Assembly (NCBI GenBank): GCA_027919835.1
Contig: JANVFP010000002.1
Coordinates: 248,001-312,000, forward strand
Source: Lentinula raphanica
Lineage: Eukaryota > Basidiomycota > Agaricomycetes > Agaricales > Omphalotaceae
Length of the DNA stretch: 64,000 nucleotides
Reading direction: 5' to 3'
Shown here: piece by piece, positions 22,446 through 33,849 of the stretch
Layout of the letters: each line of letters begins with the position of its first letter
Position numbering within the stretch: position 1 is the first letter of the stretch
Made by a program: the position numbers and the translations under genes
The notes under the pieces: generated by a model
Told to the model about the DNA's origin: nothing
The model's input: only the letters and a program-made list of their open reading frames with translations
Database searches by the model: none

Positions 22446-25400
22446 TCATTTAGACGCCAGCTTCCACATACCGTCACGAACTGCCACAAGTTCTTCAAGA
22501 CGAGCGGCTTCCATGAACATGCTGAGCTGATCTATTGACTGGTCGTAACCAGGCGCCAGCTTCAGCATAGACTGAATTCGATCAAGAGAAAGCGAACCCA
22601 GGTTAGTGAGCATGCCTTCGATGAACTGAAGAGTTTCTCAGGATATCTCCGAGGGGGAATGCGATAGGAGACCCACCTTCCAATAAACTCTCATCTGCTC
22701 AGCCTGCTGTTGCTGGACACTGGGTGCCGGGGGGAGCTCTACTACTGACCTCGTGACTGAAGATGCGTTCAGGGTTTCGGATGAATCAGTTGTAAAAAAA
22801 AATCACGGTCAGAAACTAATCCTTACCAGTTCTAGACTCTCTTGCACCTTCTGGAGCGGTCTCCGCCTCCTCCAGTAATTTGAATGAGTTTTCAGTCTGC
22901 TCCTTTAAGACGCCCAAGTCAACCCACGTCAGCAGCGCGTTCAAAGCTGCAGTTCGGTCAACTGAGGAGCCAACGTTGGCAATTAGCTCGTCCAGCGTCC
23001 AGACATCTATCACCGACATTTGTAAAAAAAAAAATACTGTATAGATAAAATACGTCCCACCCACCTTGTTGAGAGAAAAGCTCGATGAAAGCTGCCTCTA
23101 AAGGCGGCACGTCTGCTTCTACCGTCCGATCCCGCAAATGCAATACAAGTTGTACAGTGCCAAGATGAGGCAACCAACGCAGCTTCTTATCCGGTTTGAA
23201 GGCGGAGAATTCCTTTGCATATTCCTCTTGGAACCTAACCATTCCAAGATATCAGGTCATGTAATTTGATGGGCTCGTGTAACTGACATGCGAAATTGTC
23301 CAGGCATACCAATGTCTGTTGCTTCCAGCATAGGCCAAAAATGCTTTGACAGTATCGTTGGGTGAATGATGGACTAGTACGAATAGGTCTTAGTCAGGAT
23401 ACGAAAAGGGCAAAAAAAAAACGCTGACGGCTTTCTGCGATTGTACATGCCCGTCTATACGTTTGGAATCGGTCATATCTTTCAACATAACCTCGCAAAC
23501 TTGCAAAGCAGCTTCTCCGAAACGGATCTTCAGAATTTCAATGCTCCGACGCTGGACAAGATACGATAAGTGTTCCACGTTATAATTTGTTATAAGTTGG
23601 ATATTTGATTTACCTCCTTCTCCACTTTTTCGGTGTTGTCATCACTTATAGCAAGTAGGCGCTGGGCCAACAACACTTGGAGTTCCTTGACAAAAAGGTC
23701 TCGTGAATCATAGATACTGACAAGTGTACTGATGACGTCGCTAGGTTTGTTCGCGCGAAAGTCTGTCAAGATGCACGATAAACAACGTTTGGAAGGGGAA
23801 AGTAGCCACTCTACCTGGGCCAGCATCGACGGGTTCAGGTTCCCAGTTTGGATCTGTATAATCATCTAATTCCCAATGCTGAAGAGGTTGTATGGGTTCG
23901 TTGTCATCGACTAGAGGATCGCCACCATCGTCATCACCAACGAGGTTCGATACGATGCATCGTATAGTATCGGGTCTCTCCCTGATGGCAATATCAATTC
24001 GGTTCAGAAGAGACAAGAGGAAGCTACCTTGGGATACGCACCGAAGATATCGTCTGATAGGATCAGCCACTTTGAACAGTAGCACTCCTGGAGGGTCTAC
24101 GATACGTAGACATTTGATAATAGCAACGTATTGTGTGAGTATTAAGCGTGTGTCGGCCCCAGGATGGAGTAGTCGTTTTTGGTTTCTAAACGATCAATGT
24201 CAGCATTGAGGGGAAACGTAATAGTTTTAGTGTAGCCGTACGCCTTGCGCAAGGTATGCACCAAAGAGGCCCGTTGGTCAACTCGATGCATGCATTCCTG
24301 AATGCTCGATGTCATCAATAATCACAGATAGTAAAACTCACGCGTACTTTGAGATCCTGTAGGGCACCAGAGGAATCGGGGTAGTCGATAATTATGTCAA
24401 AGATCTCTTTCGTGCTACAATTCAGACATGAGATAGATTCAATTGCCAATTATCGGGTATACCGCAAGTCACAAAGTGTTTTGGCCATGTGAAAGTCAAA
24501 CCTGGAGCCGACATTTTGAAGCATAGCGCGAGCGTCATCCGCTGAAGGTGTTAGTGGTCAGACAGGATAAATCATATAATTGCCAAACACACCTGTCGTC
24601 GCGTTTCTTGCATACATCAATAACATCCAAGGCACAACCTTGTCCGTCATCCACTTTCTCAATTGGCCTAGCATAGACTCCGACCACTGCCCTGTACAGG
24701 TTGCTACTACATGGGCTTCAATATGCTCATAGCCCACACTGGCAATGATATTTTCGTATCTGTCCAGAAGCCCAAGAGTTTCAAATGCTTGCCACATCTC
24801 TACATTGGGAGCAGGATCGCTCGTCTCTGGATCCGCAGATGGTAACGTGGAGGCACACAATTCTTTGAAGCCTCGAACGAAAGTAGGAGTGAGGACTGAG
24901 AACAGGTGAGTTTGAAAGGACAGCACGAAGGCAGAATGAAGGGTGGCGCCTAATCTGGAAGACAAAAAAAGGTTGTAGCAATCATGACATCAAACGGAAG
25001 CTTGCGTACTCTTGCATTGGAAGCCATTTCTTGTACCATTGTAAAAGCCGAAATACAAGGTTCAAGATTACAGTCGTGTCAGAGGTGCGCTGAGTTGGAT
25101 CTCATTAGCAACGCCATATGTCGATACACCGAAAACGAGAAACGCACTTCGTATTCAAGAAGAAACTCTTTCACCTCCTCTTCGATCACCAAAAAACGTT
25201 TCCGCATATCCTCTAGGAAGTTATGAGCAATCGAAGGTGCGATTACACCTCTGACAGACACACCAAGAAAGCTCTCGAGGAGGATAGGAAGACGGCGGCA
25301 TCTGTTCAGTAGTTCGAAAGAGGCCTGAAATTTGCTTCTATCTACTAAGCATCATCAGATCAAGCTGCATAAGGTGTACGAAGATAGATACCATTTCGTG

Positions 25401-25619
25401 TGGATGGATCTGGTTCATCGAGTCCTCTAGGACGAATGCATTCTCTAGCAATGTCCCATGCCTGTGACTGGATCAGATGAGAGAGAGGGTGAGGGGCGTT
25501 TTGGTATTCACCTGACTGAAATTTAGCAGTCCTACGATGCCCGGCTCGTTCTGGTTCAATCGCGCGAAAGATTCCTGCCATTTAGCTGCAACTTGAGCTC
25601 GAAGTGCGTCGGTGGCCAT
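22446..25619 (-). CDS. APC2: Anaphase-promoting complex subunit 2 (cullin homologue)
   Basis: Scaffold cullin of the APC/C ubiquitin ligase; its C-terminal half binds the RING subunit Apc11 and E2 to drive ubiquitination of cyclins and securin in the nucleus. Seventeen exons, from 25619-25512 to 22625-22446, total 2301 nt (766 residues) with every join in frame; introns are 44-70 nt. Recognisable blocks: an N-terminal helical repeat region with KEFLLEYE; FRANKPSDVISTLVSIYDSRDLFVKELQVLLAQRLL (given here as a region, about residues 445-480); RSIEILKIRFGEAALQVCEV; SIIHPTILSKHFWP; the cullin-homology block WTLDELIANVG; and the winged-helix C-terminus ending VRDGMWKLASK. Length and order match fungal Apc2. 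Confidence 0.92.
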
Positions 25620-25972
25620 GACATTGAGGCTATCAGTCTATAGTATTACCTAGCTAGCCGTTGTAGTAGTTCACGAAGAAGTCATGCCTTATTTAACGTA
25701 ATGCAGCTCGATCACATGCTGATCATGTGCATGCTCGCATTGGCAACATCGAAAAAAACACAACGGTGTCAACCGTGATCATGACGGAGTCTGGAGATTT
25801 CTACTGGTAGCGCCGGAGCACTTGCACACTGCAGTGTGCACCTACAACCTCCTACAACATGACAGAAACGAGAGAAATAAATAGTGAATATTATCCGTAT
25901 TTATAGAATGTAAAGTATACAATTCTATCATACACTGCGTCCTACCATCCAAAGTTCGGACGATCATGAATT

Positions 25973-28703
25973 TTATCTAAGGCTTCCACCATTATTGACA
26001 ACTTCATACCCTCCGATATCTTCATCATCTTCGTCCTCGATTGACCTAGCCCTACCGGCGTCTAATCTCGACAGCGTTACATCTTCATCAGCATCGAGGG
26101 CTTGGTACTCAGAGATGTTCCTGCTGCTATTACGCCTAAAAAGTCTCCCAAGCCAGCCATGAGGGTTTGGCGTTGGCAAGCTATCATTTTGATCTCTGGA
26201 ATGACTTGGTGGGTAATGGGAGTTGGAAGGCAGAAATGCTGAACGTTCCGAGATAGCGTTAAGAGTGATTGGTGATTTACCACTTCCAGCTGGAATACAA
26301 ACTGTGTGTTCAGTGCATGGAGAGAGAAGATTTGAGTCTAGACTTTACCTTCACCGAACACAGCGTCCATCTCTTCCAGAGTAACGCCTTTTGTTTCGGG
26401 ATAAACTGAACTCGAGTTCATTGCGCATTCAAAGCGGGAGATTGTGCTGAGAAACTTACGAAAATAAACTACTCGGGCGATATTAGCAATAACATTTAAA
26501 GACACAAACAAGAACTTGCCTAGGATGAAACTGCAACAACAAAAGAAAGCATGCATGATGTAAAGCTTCCATGTAATGACTTCTTGCAGGTAAGGAGTAA
26601 TCTCTCCAACCAGAAAATTGAAAGCCCAGTTTGTAGCAGTAGACAACGACACCCCTTTCGCTCGTACGGTCAAAGGCATAATCTAATTCGGTCAGTGTTC
26701 GAACATATGTTTAATTGTCGACGATTTCACCTCAGGAGGATATAACCATGGGATTGGACCCCAACTTGAGATATGTGAGTACGTCAGAGAGGATGAATAC
26801 GAACTGACACCCACCTGTAACCAAATGCTGCATTGAAGATGATTACACAGGTGACCACAGCATTAGGCGTTTCAGGGCGATCTAGGTACATGAAGTAACC
26901 AGTCGCAAATAATGCAATAGCCATCTACGATAGAGATCAAGATCGTGTCTAAGCCGGGGCACGCGTAGAAGCTTACGATGACTGCGCCTGAAAGCAGGAT
27001 AGGTCGACGTCCCCATCGATCTATGAGATACCACCTTCGAGAAGAATGAGCGAGAGGGTCACAAGGGAACAGAGCTGAGGACGTACGGGGGTAACGTACT
27101 GAGAAGATACACGATAGAGTTAACGCCAGACATAAGAATAGCTTGGCGTCCTAGCCAACCCGCCTCTAGCAACAAACTCGATCAACACCACTGCAATAAC
27201 ATAGGAAGCTTTTCAACTTGCCTTCGAACACCTTAGCTTGATAGAGCGATTAGCCACAAGTTTTTCAGAATGAATGTGAAGCAAGGCTCACGTGCATAGT
27301 AAGAGATGACTATGAACGGAAACGTTTATCAGAACCCAAGTGACAGTAGTAACGATCATACCATTGATCCCATTCTGAAGATTGATCAGCCGCTGTGTCC
27401 CAGGAAAACAGATGAAAGGGAAAACGGACTAATTGAGCGAAAGCTTGTGAAGACATTGCAAGTAAAACCCTCTGCTTGTATTTGCGCCACATCATCCCAT
27501 AGGACCTTCCTTCACCAGACTCTCGCTGTTTTATGCATGAAAATCGGATATATCGCATGGTAATTTTGAGTTTGTTCACCTCCAGAATGACTTTGTCCTT
27601 AATTTCCCGGTATTCTGCCCTCGCAACAGGATTGTCCAGATCCCCACCATGTAGATCAGCAATGACGCGAAGCCCTTCATCATCCTTGTCTGTATCGATC
27701 AACCACCTGTGAGTGGGGTAAGCGAACTCCGCATCATGGAAGAAGGCAATATTTTCCTTGGAGACTCGGGCATGACCAGACTGCCAACAGCGAGGAGGGC
27801 TCCTATTGCACATTGAACCAATAAGGGTATCCTCCATGAATAGTCAGAGTCGATGAAAGAGCAGAAGTAATCCGTCCACTATGATGACATGTTAAAGATG
27901 GAATGACTTCGACGACATCCATGTAACGTACAACGGAGACCGAGTAGCCAAAGACATTGCCACTGAATTCAGCTGCGGCAAGAGCACCTCTCTGCGAATG
28001 AACGAATAGGATCAACGGAAAACACTAGGGAGAGAAGGCGACGCTTTACATGATTGGGGGGCGAAATTTCGCTTTGATATATTGGCACAATCGTCCTTGA
28101 ATTGCACAACGTCAACATCAGCAGGCAAGTGTTGGAGCAAGCTGCACGCACGAAAGTAGCCCAACCCCAGCTCCGCTTATGATTCGTCCAAGGACCATCA
28201 CAGAGAATCCCGTTGTGAACGTCTGGATAGCACCACCAATGGTAAAAACAAGTGCACCAATGAAGAGCGTGCCTTTCCGACCGATTATGTCCCCAACTCG
28301 ACCAGCGGCGAGAGACGTCGCTGTGTATCATTCATATTCGACATTAGATACTGCATCAAAACTAGTAGAACGGAGAACATACCGAATGCACCAACTTCTA
28401 ACACGGCGACCATGCTTCCGACTTGGATAGGGCCAGGCCTATCGAAATACTTGATGAAATGAGGCCCGGTAATAATACCAGACATAACACTGATGGTGAA
28501 TTAGCTCAGTACAGCAAGAAGTCGTCCTCTGCACACCCTTGATCATAGCCAAACTAGAGAATTCATATATCAGGAACACTATGGGCACACGACGGACGCA
28601 AACCTACAAGAAAGACGCCAATGGATAGGAAGACGGAGACTGTTAATAGTAGAGGCTGCCCAACGAGTCGTCTTCCGCGCGCTTCCACGCTGCGTAGAGC
28701 CAT
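25973..28703 (-). CDS. MFS sugar (hexose-type) transporter
   Basis: Twelve-span plasma-membrane sugar:proton symporter or facilitator of the sugar porter family. Start MALRSVEARGRRLVGQ at 28703; stop TAA at 25975-25973; about 15 short introns. Signatures: VFLFGYDQGVMSGIITG in TM1, GRVGDIIGRKG between TM2 and TM3, PIYQSEISPP, PESPRWLIDTD after TM6, AQLNGINVISYYAP in TM7, DRWGRRPILLSG between TM8 and TM9, WGPIPWLYPPE in TM10 and VYPETKGVTLEEMDAVF after TM12. A cytoplasmic tail of about 100 residues (Ser-rich then acidic) follows. The substrate cannot be read from motifs; hexose or pentose is likely. I joined exons by homology and did not check every exon length, so internal boundaries may be off slightly. 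Confidence 0.9.
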
Positions 28704-29019
28704 TTGTGTTGGACTCAGGTTGGACTCTACGTATTTGTTTGAAGAGAGAAACGATGCTCTGAGCGCTTCTGAGCGGCCCCACACTGCAGCCCGGATGCCG
28801 ACCCCGGAAATTTTTACTAAAATCAATCGATTTGCGGGCGCCGGCACCGTGGTCAACACTCACAATTCTCAGTTCTGTTCATGGATGGCAAGTAGCAATC
28901 ATAATAAGTTAGCTAATGAGGTACATATATATCCACTGCTACTTCTTAACGGTCATTTCATAAGAGTACACGATATTCAACAATTTAAAAGACTCCAGTC
29001 ACAATGACTGCTCGGTAGA
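28704..29019. other. Promoter-side spacer of the sugar transporter
   Basis: 316 bp between the transporter start and the phosphatase stop (both minus strand). The long open frame extending through much of it in the transporter frame uses a non-ATG start and was not accepted. Nothing else recognised. Confidence 0.4.
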
Positions 29020-30167
29020 TCATGCTAGAATGGTGAACTCGAGCTGTCCATCTACGACGTCGCACCTGACCTTCTCCATGTTCTCAACGATGAAATGTGC
29101 CCCACAGTTCTCGATCTTTGAACGTTCGTGGCTAGTGCAAACAGCAATGACAGTTGCACCACTGGCAACACCTGCCCGAATTCCGCTTGGAGAATCCTCG
29201 AAGACAACGCATTTTTTCGGGTCGTAGCCAAGGCATTTTGCCGCAAGCAAGAACGGGTCTGGTGCAGGTTTCCCAGCTTTCAAACGCCTGTCGTCGGCAG
29301 TGATAGTGACTGGGGGAGGAGTGATACCGACACGAGTCATGCATCCATAAGCTACAGAAATATCATGTAAACCAAAGCACAGAAGGTGTAATAATATTGA
29401 ACGAACCATATGTTTTGGCTCCGGACGTTGCAACAGCATAACGACCAGCAGGAATAGAATCAATCATCTTCTTCACCCCTGGAAGGATTCGGACAGAGCG
29501 ATCAACAGCGGCCGCCTCGATCTGCCATGCCTGGAGCTGATGAATTTTGCTTTTATCGTTCCACTGTTGTTCAATAATGTCCATCTGGTTCTCCTCCATA
29601 TATGAATCCTCGAAATCGGCGGAGCCTACCACTTCCGCCTCAGGAACAGCAGACATCATCAACGCGCTGCTGAGTTTGCTCGCGAAAGATGGCCGGCGAG
29701 AAGAGTCAAAAGCAAAGGAGGAAGCACGAGAAGACGGTGCTGAACTTCCAGGAGTGAGAGACGGGGTAGCAAATTCGGAATCTACAGCAGATTCGGAATA
29801 CGGAGGAGGAGATGTACGTTGCGACCCCGGACCGTGTGTTTTATACGCGTCGGCAAAGTATAAGATGGTGTTTTCAAAGTCTTGGACCTCGCTGTCCATC
29901 TGGTGGGGAAGAATATGGGGTTTGAACTGCGAGAGGTTGTCGATGGCACGCTTGCCATGAGTAGCAGCGATAACATATGCAGGGTCCTGCCCGATGTCTT
30001 TTGCGACTTTTCCCCAAGCGGCTTCCACGGCCGCAATGGAATCGGTGAGAGTACCGTCCTAGAACGACAAGACACGAAGTTAGATATGCAGGCGCTGTAA
30101 TGGTAGTAAGTAGGTGATGACCTACCATGTCAAAAAGTACTGCATCGGCGCGGAAGTTCGAAATCAT
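29020..30167 (-). CDS. HAD-superfamily phosphatase (glycerol-phosphate/2-deoxyglucose-phosphate phosphatase type)
   Basis: Haloacid-dehalogenase-type sugar or polyol phosphatase, cytosolic. Three exons (30167-30126, 30058-29407, 29351-29020) give 341 residues. Catalytic motif I FDMDGTLTDS (nucleophile Asp14, acid/base Asp16) is split by the first intron; motif II is VATSGAKTY, motif III Lys lies in KAGKPAPDPF, motif IV is VVFEDSPSG. This set matches the Gpp1/Dog1 group, usually about 240-250 residues. The excess is a Ser/Pro-rich, partly acidic insert of roughly 95 residues in the cap region (about residues 85-180), which suggests a regulated or re-targeted enzyme. Substrate is inferred, not shown. 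Confidence 0.88.
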
Positions 30168-33100
30168 TCTAGAGAAGTTCAGAGGATGTTTGACAGACGA
30201 TTTTATGTTCTCGAGAAGAGCAGGAGCTGGTTTGTTACTCCCATCGCAATCCTCGAGTCCTTTATACCTTTTCAACAGACGAAAATTTTTTCAAGTGGAG
30301 TGACGTCGTAGGTGAGCATCGGCGGAAACAATATCCAGGCATCGCTTTGTTGGAGACATATCAAAGAAACAGACTAATGAAACTTCCATAAAGAGCGAAG
30401 GAGGAAGAGGATTTCAACGATCCTGCTTTCCAAAGTAAGTCCAGGATATGAATTGTTATGAAATTACCTCCATGGAGCTCCACAGCCCTGTAAGCGAAAC
30501 GAAGTATTCCATGAAGATAGGTGATGATAGTGGAATCTAAAATGTAAGTATTCATGCAACTATCAGCGTCATCCTCGGGTATCGGGATTGGGGAAGGTCG
30601 TGAAAGTATGAAGAATTGGGAATCGGATTGAATCGGAGCGAAGACGTGAGAGCCTTTCGATGCCGATCCTCGGCTTGCAAGAAACTCATTCTAAAACAGT
30701 CCAAAACATCTACCGTCTCTCTTCTTCCAGCAACACCCAATGACGGTTAACTGCTGTGTATCTTGTGTATCATGATGGAGCTTGCGGAAGGGTGCCCGAT
30801 GCCTATCAAATAAGGAGCACGTTTTGAATGGATGAACCCTCGTTTCATGGTGCTCCAAGCTCGCTATCGAAGGCTATCGATAAGTTCCAGGACTGTTGAA
30901 CAATTCAGGACCTGACAGACAAAGTAACGACAGGCACAGTCCTCTATACATACGACAGTCCAAATTGGGCAGGGAGAAAGGACAAAGCAGGCTCGACGCC
31001 ACACAATAGCCGATATCAGGGATATTTCTGAACTCATGGTATGCCTCTGTATGCCTTGTCTTGCCTGTGATGTACATTTGCGTTCTATCGATTTGCGGTA
31101 ATCATCCGTTCTCCTTGGAAGGAACCACATGGGAAATATCGAGGTACATACGATGTTAGTGCAACTTTATTTCTTACAACACGCAACGCTTCGCAACACC
31201 CTTCCAGGTTAATTCATCCAGGTGGAGCAAGAATATCATCACAAAAACGTCCCAGAATCTGATGGAACTGATTTGCTGTCTTCATTTCCACAGAACGTTT
31301 CTGCAATACTCTGTCTCCTCCTTGGTCCCTCTTCCATTCACTATGTTGCGCAATGTCCTATCTTATACTACACGTTCCATCATGGAGTGGGAGGACGTGT
31401 GGGGCCGGGGATTTAAAACAACTACGCTCATGATATTGATCTGCTAAGTACGCCTTTGGTCTGCCACCAGTCTCTGGCAGGATGTATACGACCTTATACG
31501 ACCCATTGAATGTCGTTCCGCAGGATCCAAAGTAACCCTTTGTAAAATCGTCATTCTCTCGTGAGACCTTACTTGCTTTGTCTGATATCAGTTTTGCCGC
31601 CTAGTGCAACTCCGATTCCAGCTATGTGTTGGGAAGAACACTAGAATTTTCTTTTGAAGGTTTCAATTTTGTGCGGCCATTTTTGTTTCTCCTGGGTTTT
31701 GCCTTCAAGTTGTAATTGTAAGGTTGTAATTTGTGAGGTACGAGGTTTAATTTTGTTTTGCAGAGGTTAGTGGTTACACATCTCATCGCTGGCATAGAGG
31801 GTACAATGAACTAATGCTGAAGTTTCATTGAAGCAGTTTATTATTTGTCTGCAATTGTTGTTTTGGCACTAACAAGCTTGAGACTTGACATTAGCAACAA
31901 GCTGCAACATGATGCGCCAAAGAACTAGTTTCCCTAGTGAGACTCGTAGATTGACAATCCTTACAGGAAATCTCGACCAGAGAACGCCAAAACTCAAGGC
32001 TGTGACGATGCTAACCACTATGCTATTATTGCGAGCGAAGCGAAGCAATAGTGGTTTCGTGAGGACAGTGAATGGTGTCCGTGTTTGTATTTGTTTGGCG
32101 TTTGCATGGCACAGAGGATTTTTCCTCTTTTTCAAATGAATGCGCTCTTTCTCATTCAAACTCTGGTCTATATTTCTATTTCTCTCAAAGTGTGCTCATG
32201 TTGCATGCAGAAAGTGTTTGCCTTGCTTTTGAACGGTGTCTTGACTGTCAAAATTGAGCTGTCTGTTTTTGGAGAGGTTTCCTGGAGATGATTCAGACGC
32301 TTTCAAGGCCCTCATTCCTCAAGTGAGTTCTCAACTTTTTGTGCTCTATCCTCGGCTTATGTGAATATCTACAGGCTGTCGGGCTCCGTATTCAACTCAT
32401 TCTGGTCTTTTGGTTGTTTAAGCCATGTCCGCTTCTCTGCCTTCTCAAAACTCGAGTCATTCACTTGCGCGCCAAAATGTTTTTGGCATCACCACTGATA
32501 TTCTGAGATCTCACTGAGATTGAGATTGAGATGTGAGATGGCTTATGGTGAGATATTCCACTTACATGGTCCTGCTTTGGAGTCCCATTCATGAATATTG
32601 TGTACATATTGCAACTGCTTAGATTGAAAAGAAACATGAGCAGTAAAGAACTGCAATCAGAGCTTGATTAGAGCTTCCTTCGCGAGCACCAAACCGTGTG
32701 CCACGGTTACTTTATACTACTTACCGTAGCCATCAGTTTTACTCGCACTGAGCTCTCATTTATCTGTTCTGGCATAGCTATTCTCGGCAAAAGAAATCGT
32801 AGCGGCATGATTTACTATGGTACTAGTATGCCAAAGGAACGATCTTCCTTCTCAGTCAACTTGCACTTCGTCTGTGACAAGACGGCTAGCCGAGCAAAGG
32901 TCAAAGCGTCGAATATCATCGTCCAGAAATCTAGATCTAGATTCTAAAGTCTGGACATATGAATATATATGTGACACCGGTGACTCTAAGATCGAAACGA
33001 CAAGATATGAGGTTGAGTATCGACTCGAGCCCGCTCGAGCCAAGTCTCCAATGTGTGGTAGTATATAAGTTTGAGGGTGTTTCAATTTGCTCCGGATATA

Positions 33101-33849
33101 TGAAGGGAATTTCGAATGGCCACTTGCAAGTTAGTATCAATTGAAGCTGCCAGGCGGAGAGCCTTACATGTTCTGAATCTTTTTGTATTCACGGACCTTT
33201 GAATGTCGATGGGTAGATGGCCCACCAATCATGATGGACCACAGAAATCAATCTTCGAGGAATTTTCAATGGCCTGAAGGACTCGCGTGCTTTTAGTGAT
33301 CATCGACTGAGTCATGGTTCAAGCCTCGTTAAAAATGGGATATTGTCAACTGTCATTGCGAGCTTGCGGGTTCAGTTCACCTGCTTTGCTCTCTAAGAGT
33401 CATGACTCTGAATATCAGAGGAGCACGAATAGACGTTACGTCACCACTGATAGATAGTTAGAGGCAGGCTTATCCAGTTTACGATTCGTATTCGATGTTA
33501 AATTGAGCGACTCGGGCAAAATGTTGACAGGAATCTATGGAAATATGCTGTACACGTCGGAAAGGTGGAATTTCGGATGTTTAGACAGTAAAATCAAGTT
33601 GAGTGAACTTCGAGAGAAAATGACTGACTATCGGCTAGGAGGCCGTTTGGACCGGAGCGACGGGTTGTGGCTTGTTTTGCATCTGCGGCACGATACGGCA
33701 TTGACCTTTTCTGTTTTCGTTGACTTCCTCGTAGTCGTCTTGTTCTTCCATCGTCGCTGCGGTCGACGAAGGCGTTTTTTGATGTTTCTCCTGACATCCA
33801 CCTTCTTTTTAACAGTCTTTGTCTACCCGCGGTCGCTCTAACACATCCA
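30168..33849. other. 3.7-kb divergent intergenic region without a recognisable gene
   Basis: Separates the start of the HAD phosphatase (-) from the start of the gene at 33850 (+). Open frames are short, have no family resemblance and mostly overlap on both strands. I see T-rich stretches near 31660-31760, a short G/A-rich repeat GAGATTGAGATTGAGATGTGAGATGG near 32510 (positions only; the core unit is GAGATT), and no clear terminal repeats. It could hold long 5'UTRs, a non-coding RNA or a very old transposon. Confidence 0.4.

Noticed and set aside
33503..33841. 112-codon plus-strand frame just before the gene at 33850
   Set aside because: No ATG at its start, hydrophobic/arginine-rich composition typical of out-of-frame leader sequence; probably 5'UTR.
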